This document shows positions 26,069 to 35,006 of a DNA stretch of 64,000 nt, one piece after another. Under the pieces are notes generated by a model. The model worked only from the letters and a program-made list of their open reading frames with translations. It did not search any database and had not been told where the DNA came from. This stretch comes from CAWBLP01 sp963721065. Lineage in GTDB: Bacteria > Pseudomonadota > Alphaproteobacteria > Acetobacterales > Acetobacteraceae. The stretch is taken from positions 995,583 to 1,059,582 of the forward strand of contig CAVRHO010000009.1 of assembly GCA_963721065.1 (NCBI GenBank), written 5' to 3'. Each line of letters opens with the position of its first letter. Position 1 is the first letter of the stretch. Made by a program: the position numbers and the translations under genes.

Positions 26069-26314
26069 ATGCCCACCTACGATTACAATTGTGAGCGCTG
26101 CGGCCCGTTCAGCGAATCCCGCCCGATGGCGGAGTTCGCCGCGCCTCAGCCCTGTCCGGAATGCGGCGATCCCGCGCCACGCGCATTCCTGAGCGCCCCG
26201 GCCCTCGGCGGTGGTGCCAGCCCGGAGCCGACCGGCGCTGCCCCGCAGCGCATGCATCCCGGCGGCTGCAGTTGCTGCGCTGCCCCGCGCCGGTTTTCCG
26301 CCGAGGCGGTGTAG
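26069..26314 (+). CDS. FmdB-family zinc-ribbon protein
   Basis: An 81-residue protein beginning MPTYDYNCERCGPF, the FmdB/CxxC_CxxC_SSSS signature. The zinc ribbon is formed by CERC and CPEC at about residues 8-11 and 30-33. The C-terminal half is a low-complexity tail with HPGGCSCC, which may bind metal. Members are annotated as putative regulators, originally near formamidase genes, without firm function. The start ATG 26069 follows GCGGAGACC. It is the last plus-strand gene before the flavohemoprotein gene on the other strand. Confidence 0.85.
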   Translation: MPTYDYNCERCGPFSESRPMAEFAAPQPCPECGDPAPRAFLSAPALGGGASPEPTGAAPQRMHPGGCSCCAAPRRFSAEAV

Positions 26315-26401
26315 CCCGCCGCTCCCGGCGTCCAGGGGGGCCGGGGTCCGTGCGGCCCCCCCTCGTCGGGTCAACGCGACACGAACATCCTGCGTAATGC
26401 C

Positions 26402-26448
26402 AGCCCGCATCGCCACAAGCCCGCATCGCCACAAGCCCGCATCGCCAC
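26402..26448. repeat. Three-unit 16-bp minisatellite
   Basis: AGCCCGCATCGCCACA is repeated three times in tandem at 26402, 26418 and 26434, essentially without change, between the convergent FmdB and hmp genes. Confidence 0.85.
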
Positions 26449-26515
26449 TGACTCTAGACCATGGCGGTGAAGCCGGCGGGGGCCGCAACACTGCGCCACC
26501 GCCGCAATGCCAGGA

Positions 26516-27763
26516 TCAGGCGGCCTGCTTGCCGGGCGGCGCCGCCAGCAGCTCATCCGCCGGGCCGAAGAACTCGTAGCGCACCCGTTCGGCCGGAATC
26601 CCCAGCCTGACCAGCCCGCCCGCCAGGCTGCGCAGGAACGGCCTGGGGCCGCAGAGATAGTAGGTCGTCTCGCCGGCCGGTGTGTTCTGCACCAACCAGT
26701 CGGCGGAAATCAGCCCCCTGGTGTCGTAATCCACCCCGGCGCGGTCCCCCGCCAGCGGCTCGGCGTAGAACGTGGCCAGGCTCAGACCCGGCGCCTGCCC
26801 CGCCAGCGTCCGCACATGCTCGCGCATCGCGTGCACCCGGCCGTTCAGCGCACCATGCACCCAGAAGGTCCGCCGCCCGGGCTGCGTCGCGGCGATCGTC
26901 TCCGCCATGCTGAGCATCGGGGTCAGTCCCACGCCCCCGCTGACCAGCGCAACGGGTGTCGTGGCATCGGTATCGAGGAAGAAATCCCCCGCCGGCGCCG
27001 CCGCCTGCAGGACCGTTCCCGGCAATGCGTGGTCGTGCAGCCAGTTCGAAGCCTGGCCCGCCGGGACCCCAGGCGCCGACTCACGTTTGACCGAAATCCG
27101 GTACTGGCGGTCGTTCGGCGCGCAGGAGATCGAGTAGTTGCGCCGCAGCTTGCCGATTCCCGGCAGGTCCAGCGCGAAGCCGAGATACTGGCCCGGCTTG
27201 TGCCGCACAACCTGGCCGCCATCGGCCGGCGTCAGGATGAACGAGCGGATGACGCTGCTCTCGTCCCGCACGCTGTCCACCACGAAGTCGCGCCAGCCGT
27301 TCCAGCCGCCCGGCTGCGCGGCCAGCTCGCGATAGATGGTCGCCTCGCGCCCGATCAGCAGTTCGGCAAGGAACCAGTATGCCTCGCCCCAGGCCGCCAG
27401 AATGTCGTCGGTGGCCGCGTCGCCCAGCACGTCCCCGATGGCGCCAAGCAGTGATTCGGCAACATAGGGATAGTGCTCGGGCAGAATGTTCAGCGCCACA
27501 TGCTTCTGCGCGATGCGCTCCACGGCGTCGCCGAGCACGCCGAGATTGTCGATGTTGCGCGCATAGGCCAGTACCGCAGAGGCCAGCGCCTTGGGCTGGG
27601 AGCCGGTCTCGCCGTGATGGGACTGGTTGAACAGGTCGCGGATCGCGGCGTTGCGGAACATGCGTTCATACATGCGCCGGGTGATGGCGACCCCGTGCTC
27701 TTCCAGGGCGGGAACAGTGGCCTTGACCAGGGTGATCGTGTTTTCGGACAGGGAAGCGGGCAT
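26516..27763 (-). CDS. hmp: Flavohemoprotein (nitric oxide dioxygenase)
   Basis: A 415-residue fusion of a globin domain (1-140) and a ferredoxin-NADP reductase-like module. It converts NO to nitrate with O2 and NAD(P)H. The proximal heme ligand is His88 in KHVALNILPEHY and the distal pocket Tyr is at about residue 32. FAD contacts RNYSISC and the NAD-binding SGGVGLTPM are visible, with a terminal FGPADEL. The start at ATG 27763 matches the family N-terminus. Two palindromes about 150-205 bases upstream are candidate operators for a nitrosative-stress regulator. Confidence 0.95.
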   Translation of the reverse strand: MPASLSENTITLVKATVPALEEHGVAITRRMYERMFRNAAIRDLFNQSHHGETGSQPKALASAVLAYARNIDNLGVLGDAVERIAQKHVALNILPEHYPYVAESLLGAIGDVLGDAATDDILAAWGEAYWFLAELLIGREATIYRELAAQPGGWNGWRDFVVDSVRDESSVIRSFILTPADGGQVVRHKPGQYLGFALDLPGIGKLRRNYSISCAPNDRQYRISVKRESAPGVPAGQASNWLHDHALPGTVLQAAAPAGDFFLDTDATTPVALVSGGVGLTPMLSMAETIAATQPGRRTFWVHGALNGRVHAMREHVRTLAGQAPGLSLATFYAEPLAGDRAGVDYDTRGLISADWLVQNTPAGETTYYLCGPRPFLRSLAGGLVRLGIPAERVRYEFFGPADELLAAPPGKQAA

Positions 27764-27914
27764 CGTCGTCTTTCTCGTTTCGGCGTCGGCGTTGGTCCCC
27801 AGGCCGGCATGAGTTGCCTGTTCACCGCACGGACTTTGTCCGGGGCAGTTCAACCGGGAACCGGCACTGGTTGCATGTGAAACGCGGCGGCATGGCCGCG
27901 ATCGCCCCAAAAAT

Positions 27915-27931
27915 TGGCATCGGCGATGCCA
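27915..27931. promoter_or_regulatory. Perfect palindrome upstream of hmp
   Basis: TGGCATCG and CGATGCCA are perfectly inverted around a single G. The A/T flanks (AAAT...ATTT) extend the symmetry. It lies about 150 bases upstream of the hmp start and looks like a homodimeric repressor site. The regulator is unknown. Confidence 0.55.
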
Positions 27932-27947
27932 TATTTCTGGACCGGAT

Positions 27948-27970
27948 AATCCACATTGTCAATGCGGATT
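27948..27970. promoter_or_regulatory. 23-bp imperfect palindrome upstream of hmp
   Basis: The arms AATCCACATTG and CAATGCGGATT are inverted around one base with a single mismatched position per arm. The distance from the perfect palindrome is 16 bases. The layout fits an operator for an Rrf2/NsrR-like or other dimeric regulator; identity is inferred only from the neighbouring hmp gene. Confidence 0.55.
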
Positions 27971-28276
27971 TTCTCGAACGGATTGCGCCGCCTGTCGGCA
28001 ACGAAGACCGACAGGGCATGGCCGTCCGATCACAGAAAACGTGACAGGCGGGCCGGTGGATCGGCTGCCGCGCGGCGCACCAGGCTCGGCATGGGCGCCG
28101 GCCCTGTCCCCGCGCCGGAGGCGGGTCAGGACAGCAGCGCGGTCCATGCCGCGCCCGGCGGCGCGTAGTCGCAGCGGCCCCGGGTCCGGTGCGAGCGCGG
28201 TGCGCCACCCGCTTGCCTCGGCCGCGCACCCGGGGCAAGCATGCCGCACCGCGCCAACACCGCAGGAGCCCCGCCG

Positions 28277-29057
28277 ATGCCTGAATATGAGAACATCCTG
28301 GTCGAAACGCATGGCCGGGTCGGCCTGATCCGAACTCAACCGCCCCAAGGCGCTGAACGCGCTGTGCGATGCGCTGATGCAGGAACTCGGCGACCAGTTG
28401 CGCGCCTTCGACGCCGACCCGGCGATCGGCGCCATCGTGCTGACCGGCAACGAGCGTGCCTTCGCCGCTGGCGCCGACATCAAGGAAATGCGGTCCCGCA
28501 CCCACCCGGACGCGATCGTGCAGGACTTCATCGGCCAGCGCTGGGAGACGGTGCTGCAGGTGAAGAAGCCGGTCATCGCGGCGGTCGCCGGCTTCGCCCT
28601 GGGCGGCGGCTGTGAACTGGCCATGATGTGCGACTTCATCCTCGCCGCCGACACCGCGAAGTTCGGCCAGCCGGAGATCAACCTGGGCGTGCTGCCCGGC
28701 GCCGGCGGCACCCAGCGGCTGACCCGCGCCGTGGGCAAGTCCAAGGCGATGGACATGGTCCTGACCGCCCGGATGATGGACGCGGCCGAGGCCGAACGCG
28801 CCAACCTGGTCTCGCGCATCTTCCCCGCCGACCAGTTGCTGCCGGAAGCACTGAAGATCGCCGAACAGCTCGCGAACCTGTCGCCGGTTTCCGTGCAACT
28901 GGCCAAGCAGGCAGTGAACCGGGCGTTCGAGACGACGTTGACCGAAGGTGTACGGTACGAACGTGCGGTGTTCCTGTCCCTGTTCGGCACCCCCGATCAG
29001 CAGGAGGGCATGGCGGCCTTCGTCGAGAAGCGGAAGCCGAATTTCCGCCTCGGCTGA
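28277..29057 (+). pseudogene. Enoyl-CoA hydratase, frameshifted near the N-terminus
   Basis: The crotonase-family protein starts MPEYENILVETHGRVGLIR at ATG 28277. It loses frame at 28333-28334, where one extra A gives CGAACTC instead of CGACTC. After the shift the sequence continues LNRPKALNALCDALMQEL and stays intact to the stop. Both catalytic glutamates are present (GGGCELAM, FGQPEI), as is the oxyanion-hole region GADIKEM. Restored length is about 259 residues, typical of the short-chain beta-oxidation hydratase. An internal start at about 28377 would lack the first strands. Confidence 0.88.
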
Positions 29058-29175
29058 CCGGCCGGCCTGATGACGGTTGAAAAGGAGCCAGGAACCGGCG
29101 AAGTTACCGGGTTGAAACCATGATTGACGGCAATGATGGACTTTGACCGTTCCGGAAGGGCCGGCGGGCCCGGCC

Positions 29176-30390
29176 ATGCAGAACCCCGCTGGTCTTGAGA
29201 AGTTCACGGACGGGGCCGCCGGTGCCTCGCCGCGACTGCTGCTGATCACCGGCAGCCGCCGGTGGACCGACGCGGTGCGTGCCGCGGCAGCGGATATCGG
29301 CGGCATCCGCGTTGCCGTCTGCCCGGCGCGGGAGGCGGTGATTCGCCTGGCCGGCGCCGCGGAGCAGTATTCCCATGTCCTGCTCCAGCCCGGCAGCGCC
29401 GACGGCTGGCTGGCGGAGTTGCTGGACCTGACAGCGGCGGCCGGAAGCTCATCGACGGAAATGTTCCTGCTCGCCCCGCCTGAACCGCCGCCGCCGCGCG
29501 TCGGCGTGATCCGTTCGGCAAGCCGGCGTTCCGTGCGCAAGGCGCTCAGCCCGTCCACCGCGCCGCCCGCCCCCGAGGAGCCGGATATACAGCCGGGCGA
29601 ACTGCACGATGCGCTCGTCAGCGCGATGATCGACACGCGCTACCAGCCGATCGTGCGCATCTCCGACCGGAAGCCGGTCGCGCTGGAGGCGTTGGCGCGG
29701 CTCAACCACCCGACCCGCGGCACCGTGCTGCCCGACAATTTCATCCCGCAGATCGAGGATGCCGGCCTGGCGGCTCAACTCACCGATCTCGTCGGCTCCC
29801 GCGCCTTCACCGACATGAAGGGGCCGGTGGGGGCGCTGGGGCTGTTGCTGACGCTCAATTTCCCACTCGACGTTCTGCTGGTGCCCGAAGCGCTGGCCAG
29901 GCTGGATACGCGCCGGCAGGAAGCCGGGATCGCGGCCGACCGAATTGCGATCGAACTGACCGAGAGCCGGCCGGTGGATGATATCGCCGCCCTCGGCCGC
30001 GCGGTGGAACAGGTGCGAAACCGCGGCTACCGGGTCTCGATCGACGACATCGGCCCCGCGGTGCCGCGGGTGCGGGAGCTGCTCGAACTTCCCTTCACCA
30101 GCGTGAAGCTCGACAAGCAGGTGGTGCAGCAATCACACCAGCCGGACGCGAAGCACTTCGCCGAGGCTGCGGTGCAGGCGGCCCGGCAGCGCGGCATGAC
30201 GGTGATCGCCGAGGGGGTGGAGGACGTGGCCACCTGGCAGCGCGTCCAGGCGCTGGGCGCGGACTGTGCCCAGGGCTTCCTGGTCGCCCGCCCCCTGTCG
30301 GCCGCCGCCGTCCCCATCTGGTTCGAAGCCTGGGTCAACCGCTCGGCCCTGAGTTCCGGCTCGGGCGAAGCCGACCCGTCGGCAGGCTGA
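29176..30390 (+). CDS. EAL-domain cyclic-di-GMP phosphodiesterase
   Basis: A 404-residue protein. The N-terminal 130 residues form a possible receiver-like domain without a clear phospho-acceptor (LLLITGSRRWTDAVRAAA). The rest is an EAL domain. The metal and substrate residues are all present: EALARL, Asn in LTLNFP, IELTE, SIDDIG, VKLDK, VIAEGVE and CAQGF. It should therefore hydrolyse c-di-GMP. The start is uncertain: ATG 29176 was chosen, while a TTG at 29143 is possible. It stands alone, so its input signal is unknown. Confidence 0.88.
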   Translation: MQNPAGLEKFTDGAAGASPRLLLITGSRRWTDAVRAAAADIGGIRVAVCPAREAVIRLAGAAEQYSHVLLQPGSADGWLAELLDLTAAAGSSSTEMFLLAPPEPPPPRVGVIRSASRRSVRKALSPSTAPPAPEEPDIQPGELHDALVSAMIDTRYQPIVRISDRKPVALEALARLNHPTRGTVLPDNFIPQIEDAGLAAQLTDLVGSRAFTDMKGPVGALGLLLTLNFPLDVLLVPEALARLDTRRQEAGIAADRIAIELTESRPVDDIAALGRAVEQVRNRGYRVSIDDIGPAVPRVRELLELPFTSVKLDKQVVQQSHQPDAKHFAEAAVQAARQRGMTVIAEGVEDVATWQRVQALGADCAQGFLVARPLSAAAVPIWFEAWVNRSALSSGSGEADPSAG

Positions 30391-30436
30391 GCCGACAGGC
30401 GCCGCCCCGCCAAACCTTCCGAACGCGAAGATCGGC

Positions 30437-31270
30437 CTACCGCGCCAGCAGCAGCGCGGCGCTGACCAGGCCGGCGGCAATGCAGTAATAGGCGAACGGG
30501 TTCAGCGCCCAGCGGTCATGCTGGCGGAAATACCGCATCAGGAACGCCGTGCTGGCCAGCGCCGTAAGACCCGCCACGACGGCGGCGAGCGCCGCGGTCT
30601 GGAACACACCCGGCGGCATCCCGGCACGCAGCAGCTTCGGCACCTCCAGCACCGTCGCCCCCAGAATGATCGGCGTCGCGATCAGGAACGAGAAATGCGC
30701 CGATCCCTCATGGTCGATGCCGCGCATCAGTCCGCCGACGATGGTGGCGCCGGAGCGGGAGATCCCCGGGATCAGCGCGCCACACTGGCACAGGCCGATC
30801 ACCAGCGAGTCGAGTACGGTCAGGCTGGACAAAGGCCGGTTCCCCTGGCCACGCAGGTGCTCACCCACCAGCAGCACGCCGCCGTTGACCATCAGGAAGG
30901 CCGCCGCCACCAGCGGCGTGCCGAACAGCGAGCGGAAGAAATGCTCCAGCAGGAAGCCCAGGATCACCGCCGGGATTGTCGCGATGACGATCAGCATGAA
31001 CACGCGGCGGCTTTCGTTGACCTGGTGCGTCGATCCCAGCCCCAGAACGCCGGTCGCCAGCGCCCACCAGTCGCGCCAGAAATAGCCCAGCAGCGCCGCG
31101 GCGGTGCCGACATGCAGCATCACCAGGAACGGCAGGAAATCCGGCGCGTGCTCGTCCAGCGGCCAGTGCAGGAGGGCAGGCAGTACGACGGCGTGACCCA
31201 GGCTGCTGACCGGGAACAACTCGGTCGCACCCTGCAGAAGAGCGATGACGATCGCGTGCAGCGTGTTCAT
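30437..31270 (-). CDS. uppP: Undecaprenyl-diphosphatase UppP
   Basis: A 277-residue, eight-helix membrane enzyme that dephosphorylates undecaprenyl pyrophosphate to recycle the cell-wall lipid carrier. The first catalytic motif is QGATELFPVSSLGH (residues 13-26, usually QGxTEFLPISSSGH). The second is PGISRSGAT at about residues 168-176. High expression of this family gives bacitracin resistance. It converges with the EAL gene and follows the ATP-grasp gene on the same strand after a 46-bp gap. Confidence 0.95.
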   Translation of the reverse strand: MNTLHAIVIALLQGATELFPVSSLGHAVVLPALLHWPLDEHAPDFLPFLVMLHVGTAAALLGYFWRDWWALATGVLGLGSTHQVNESRRVFMLIVIATIPAVILGFLLEHFFRSLFGTPLVAAAFLMVNGGVLLVGEHLRGQGNRPLSSLTVLDSLVIGLCQCGALIPGISRSGATIVGGLMRGIDHEGSAHFSFLIATPIILGATVLEVPKLLRAGMPPGVFQTAALAAVVAGLTALASTAFLMRYFRQHDRWALNPFAYYCIAAGLVSAALLLAR

Positions 31271-31316
31271 GGGCGGTTGGTGGCTGAGTCCGGAGGATTC
31301 CGCAACGGAGAACCGA

Positions 31317-32427
31317 TCAGTCGTTGGCCGGATATTGCGCCATCAGGCGTTTCTGCGTGCGCCAGTAGCGCCATAGGGTGCGAAGTCCTGCCGAGCTGTG
31401 TCCGCGGGCGCGGTTGACCGCGCCTATACGGAATGCCTCGCCGTAGTGGAAGAACTGTGCCCGCCACGCTTCCGCGAGGCGCGTCGAGGCATCCCACACA
31501 TGCGTTGCCTCGGAACCGGCGCCGTTGATTTCCATCACCCGGAACCCCTCGCCCCGGGCCAGCGCCGGCAACGAATCGAACCGCACATCGATGCGGCCGA
31601 AATGAAATCCGGGCAGTGCCTGCGCCAGGCGATCGATCCGTTCCGTCAGCGCCGGGTTCACCAGGCTGGTGCCATCGCGGAAGATCGAGCCTTTGCAGTG
31701 GTTGCCAACGAAAACCAGGCGGACACGCTCGCCCTGCTTCGGCACCTCATGCAGCCGGTTGCCGAGGCGCGGCAGATAGATGTGCGGCACGCGGCCGGCG
31801 CGCGGGTCGGCCAGCACCAGGTCCCGCAGGGTGGACCGGCCGTTGCCGATCACGAAGGGCGAATATTTCAGCGTCACCGAGGTGATCCGGCCCTGCGGCG
31901 CATCCGGCGGGCGGATGTAGAACAGGCCGGCCTCGTTTTCCTGCGGCAGGTATTCCTGCAGCAGCACGCCGGCCTGGCGGGGAAATTCGGCCAGGTAGCG
32001 AAACAGGTCGCCCGCATCATCCACCAGCCGCACGCCGGCGCCGTTGCAGCCGATATCCGGTTTGGCCACCAGCGGCCAGGTCAGCCCCTCGGCCGCGATC
32101 GCCTCTTCCGCCGCGGCCAGGTCCCGCTTCGGGTCCCAGCGATGGGTGGTGATCCCGGTGCTGCGCGCCAGCAGCGCGCGCGCCTCGCCGCGGACCTGGC
32201 GCATGATTGCCAGTTTCGAACTCGCCGCACAGGCCGCCGGCCTCGATGTGCGGGTTGGCGGCCGTGGGCAGGGTGAAGTCGCCGTAGCGCAGCCCCAGGG
32301 CGATCCAGTGCGCGACCACCGGGCCGTAGAACAGCCAGGACGGCCAGAACTCGAAGAACGAGACGGGGGGCGGGTCCGGCCTGGCGAACCGCGGCAAGGC
32401 GGTCCGCAGTGCGGTGTCCAGCCTCAC
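31317..32427 (-). pseudogene. ATP-grasp family protein, frameshifted
   Basis: From GTG 32427, the N-terminal part runs VSFFEFWPSWLFYGPVV to AGGLCGE, where one extra base (A at 32219-32220 on the plus strand) breaks the frame. The other frame continues SKLAIMRQVRGEARAL with a D-Ala-D-Ala-ligase-like ATP-grasp domain: WPLVAKPDIGCNGAGV for ATP binding and FRVMEINGAGSEATHV for the Mg site. Restored length is about 369 residues. The start codon overlaps the stop of the DedA gene, so the pair is coupled. The substrate is unknown; members are often annotated as hypothetical carboxylate-amine ligases. Confidence 0.8.
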
Positions 32428-33005
32428 TGCCGGGCACCCTGCAGCCGCGTGGCGGCCAGACGGCCGGCGACGATGATGAACACCACGAATCCGGCGGCCC
32501 CCGCCCAGCGCCAGGCGCCAAAATGGTTCATCAGAAACTGTCCCATCACCAGCGAGGCGGCGAACAGCAGGCTGGTCCAGCAGATGGTGGCCACGATCGC
32601 CGCCAGGGTGAACTGCTTCAGGTCCGCCCCGACAAACCCGCAGGTGGTGTAGGTGGGAAGCCGCAGGCCCGGCAGGAACCGGCTGGCGAACACCACCTTG
32701 AACACACGGCCGCTGAGCCAGCCGCGAATCGCCGCCTGCCGGCGGGGCGGCAGGAAGCGGGACAGCCAGGGCAGCCGCGCGGACAGCCAGCCCAGCCCGT
32801 ACAGCCCCAGGTCGCCCAGTACGATACCGGCGAACAACGACAGCAATGCCAGCGTGACCGATAATTTATGATCGCCCGCCTGCATGGCTGCGATCACGGT
32901 TGCCGCGTCCTCCAGAATGAACGTGCCGCACATGATGGCGCCGGCCTGCAGAAGTGGCTGGCGCCCCGCCATGATCAGAAGGGAGGCGATCGAACTGGTC
33001 AGCAT
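32424..33005 (-). CDS. DedA-family VTT-domain membrane protein
   Basis: A 193-residue membrane protein of the DedA/VTT superfamily. It contains an N-terminal re-entrant element around GTFILEDAATVIAAM and the second conserved block FASRFLPGLRLPTYTTCG (about residues 106-123). It has four to five hydrophobic segments. The family takes part in membrane lipid flipping, including undecaprenyl phosphate. The nearby uppP makes a lipid-carrier role attractive but unproven. The start was taken at ATG 33005, where the helical part begins; a start 15 codons upstream exists. Its stop overlaps the next gene's GTG. Confidence 0.85.
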   Translation of the reverse strand: MLTSSIASLLIMAGRQPLLQAGAIMCGTFILEDAATVIAAMQAGDHKLSVTLALLSLFAGIVLGDLGLYGLGWLSARLPWLSRFLPPRRQAAIRGWLSGRVFKVVFASRFLPGLRLPTYTTCGFVGADLKQFTLAAIVATICWTSLLFAASLVMGQFLMNHFGAWRWAGAAGFVVFIIVAGRLAATRLQGARQ

Positions 33006-33189
33006 CGTGCGTCGCCTGCAAACCTCTGATAAGCGCCCGTTTCGAAGCACATGGCGCGGGGTGGGCGATGCGCCGCATCACCCTGTCGTGACCCGCGCGC
33101 GCTTGTAGCCCATCGTGGCATAGTGAACACCTTATGCATTCGTCACATCACCACCACGCCCACCACCACCACATCATCATCATCATCAC

Positions 33190-34071
33190 GTGCCGCCGGC
33201 GAGGCCCGATCGGGCGTTCGCAATCGGCGCGGCGGTGAACACGGCGTTCGTTCTCGCCGAAGTTGCGTTCGGCCTGCTGGCCAACTCGATGGCGCTGCTG
33301 GCGGACGCAGCCCATAACCTTGGGGACGTGCTGTCGTTGCTGCTGGCCTGGGGGGCGGTCTGGCTGACCCGACGCCCCCCGACGCCCCGCCGCACGTATG
33401 GTTGGGGCCGCAGTTCCATCCTGGCCGCGCTGATCAACGCCATGGTCCTGCTGATCGGGGTCGGTGCGATCGGCGTGGAGGCGGTACAGCGGCTACTGGC
33501 GCCCCAGCCGGTGGCCGAGACCACGGTCATCATCGTGGCGGCGGTGGGAATTGCCGTTAACGCGGGCAGCGCCCTGCTGTTCCTGCGCGACCGGGCGCAT
33601 GACCTGAATATTCGCGCGCAGTTCATCCACCTGGCCGGCGATGCGCTGGTCTCGGTCGGCGTGGTGGTTGCGGCGATCCTGATCGGCGTGACCGGCTGGC
33701 TATGGCTGGACCCCGTGGCGAGCCTCGCCATCGGCGTGGTGATCGTGATCGGTACCTGGAGCGTCCTGCAGGAATTGGTGAACCTGGCGATGGACGCGGT
33801 GCCCGGCGGCGTGCCGCATGACGAGGTGGAGGCCTTTCTTGCCGGAGTCCCGGGCGTGACCGAAGTGCACGACCTGCATATCTGGGGCCTCAGTACCACT
33901 GAAACCGCGCTGACCGCGCACCTGGTCTATGCCGGGGAATCGAACGATCGCCGGTTGCACGACGTGACGCATGCCCTGCAGCACCGTTTCGGCATCGGCC
34001 ACGCGACGTTGCAGATCGAGAGCGATGCCGATGCCGCGGCGTGCCACCTGCGTCCCAGCGACGTGGTCTGA
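33190..34071 (+). CDS. Cation diffusion facilitator family efflux transporter
   Basis: A 293-residue ZitB/CzcD-type proton-coupled exporter of Zn, Co or Cd. Metal-site residues are in ADAAHNLGDVLSL (helix II) and HLAGDALVSVG (helix V). Six helices are followed by a cytoplasmic ferredoxin-like domain with HDLHIWGLS. The annotated start is GTG, but ATG 33134 begins a histidine-rich leader (MHSSHHHHAHHHH) that falls out of frame within the repeated CAC/CAT codons at about 33165-33190. The natural protein probably starts at 33134 with a long His tract, as in relatives. Confidence 0.9.
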   Translation: MPPARPDRAFAIGAAVNTAFVLAEVAFGLLANSMALLADAAHNLGDVLSLLLAWGAVWLTRRPPTPRRTYGWGRSSILAALINAMVLLIGVGAIGVEAVQRLLAPQPVAETTVIIVAAVGIAVNAGSALLFLRDRAHDLNIRAQFIHLAGDALVSVGVVVAAILIGVTGWLWLDPVASLAIGVVIVIGTWSVLQELVNLAMDAVPGGVPHDEVEAFLAGVPGVTEVHDLHIWGLSTTETALTAHLVYAGESNDRRLHDVTHALQHRFGIGHATLQIESDADAAACHLRPSDVV

Positions 34072-34091
34072 GGCGCCGGACCGACGCTGCC

Positions 34092-34823
34092 TTGGGGTCC
34101 TCGTCACGCCAGCCGAAGAAGCGCCAGGCTGCCGCAGCGAAACCGCGGGCAGGCCGCCTGCGCCGCGCCGCACGGTGGGTCGTGTTGGCGGTGCTGCTGG
34201 GACCGCCGTTGCTGATCCTGCTGTTCCGCTTCGTTCCGGTGCCGCTGACGCCGCTGATGCTGATCCGCGCGGCCGAAGGCTATGGCATGCGGCACCAGTG
34301 GGTGAGCTACGACCGGATCACGCCGGACCTGCCGCGCAGCCTGATCGCTTCGGAGGACAATCTGTTCTGCCGGGAAGCGCTGGGTTTCGACACCGCGGCG
34401 CTGGCGGACCAGGTCGATGTGTGGTGGCACGGCGGACGGCCGCGCGGGGCCAGCACCATCACCATGCAGGTCGCGCGCAATCTGTTGCTCTGGCAGGGGC
34501 GCGACTGGCTGCGCAAGCTGCTGGAAGCCTGGCTGACGCCCCAGGTGGCGTTGCTGTGGCCGAAGCAGCGGGTGCTGGAAGTGTACCTGAACATCGTCGA
34601 ATTCGGCCCCGGCGTGTTCGGCGTCCAGGCCGCGGCGCAGCGTTTCTTCCACCGATCGGCGGCGCACCTGACCGAGGCCGAGGCGGCGCGGCTGATCGCG
34701 GTGCTGCCGGCGCCGCTGGAATGGTCGGCCGCGCATCCCAGTCGTCACGTGCTGTGGCGGCAGCACCTGATCCGCCGCCGCGTCTCTCAACTCGGACCGC
34801 TGCTGGACTGCGCCCGGCGCTAG
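34092..34823 (+). CDS. mtgA: Monofunctional biosynthetic peptidoglycan transglycosylase
   Basis: A 243-residue family 51 glycosyltransferase that polymerises lipid II glycan chains. One transmembrane helix (WVVLAVLLGPPLLILLF) anchors it in the inner membrane. The catalytic Glu is in LIASEDNLFC; the family blocks GASTITMQVARNLLLW and VLEVYLNIVEFGPGVFG follow. There is no transpeptidase domain. The start is uncertain: TTG 34092 avoids overlap with the CDF gene, while GTG 34041 is possible. The preceding gene is on the same strand, 20 bases away. Confidence 0.9.
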   Translation: MGSSSRQPKKRQAAAAKPRAGRLRRAARWVVLAVLLGPPLLILLFRFVPVPLTPLMLIRAAEGYGMRHQWVSYDRITPDLPRSLIASEDNLFCREALGFDTAALADQVDVWWHGGRPRGASTITMQVARNLLLWQGRDWLRKLLEAWLTPQVALLWPKQRVLEVYLNIVEFGPGVFGVQAAAQRFFHRSAAHLTEAEAARLIAVLPAPLEWSAAHPSRHVLWRQHLIRRRVSQLGPLLDCARR

Positions 34824-35006
34824 GACGTAGGGTCGAGACGGTCGCCACCCCCCGCTCCCGGTTTTGCTGCGGGCGCGAAGGTTGCGTTCCGGGCCGGGGC
34901 GACCATAATCCCGCCCCAATGTCCGCCCGGCTCAGGCCGACGGAGTGAGATCAGAAGAAGCATCCCAAACTGCGGCGTAGACCGCCCCTGCAACGAGGAT
35001 TTGCGC

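Larger units (their letters stand above)
27764..28276. other. Divergent regulatory region of hmp and enoyl-CoA hydratase gene
   Basis: A 513-bp stretch between hmp (minus) and the enoyl-CoA hydratase gene (plus). The left half is AT-richer and contains two palindromes (27915-27931 and 27948-27970). The right half is GC-rich without a recognisable gene. No Rrf2-type regulator gene is present here. Confidence 0.55.

Noticed and set aside
27814..28044. A possible small regulator gene next to hmp
   Set aside because: The plus-strand frame has no helix-turn-helix or Rrf2 features and spans the palindromes; it looks like chance open frame in a regulatory region.
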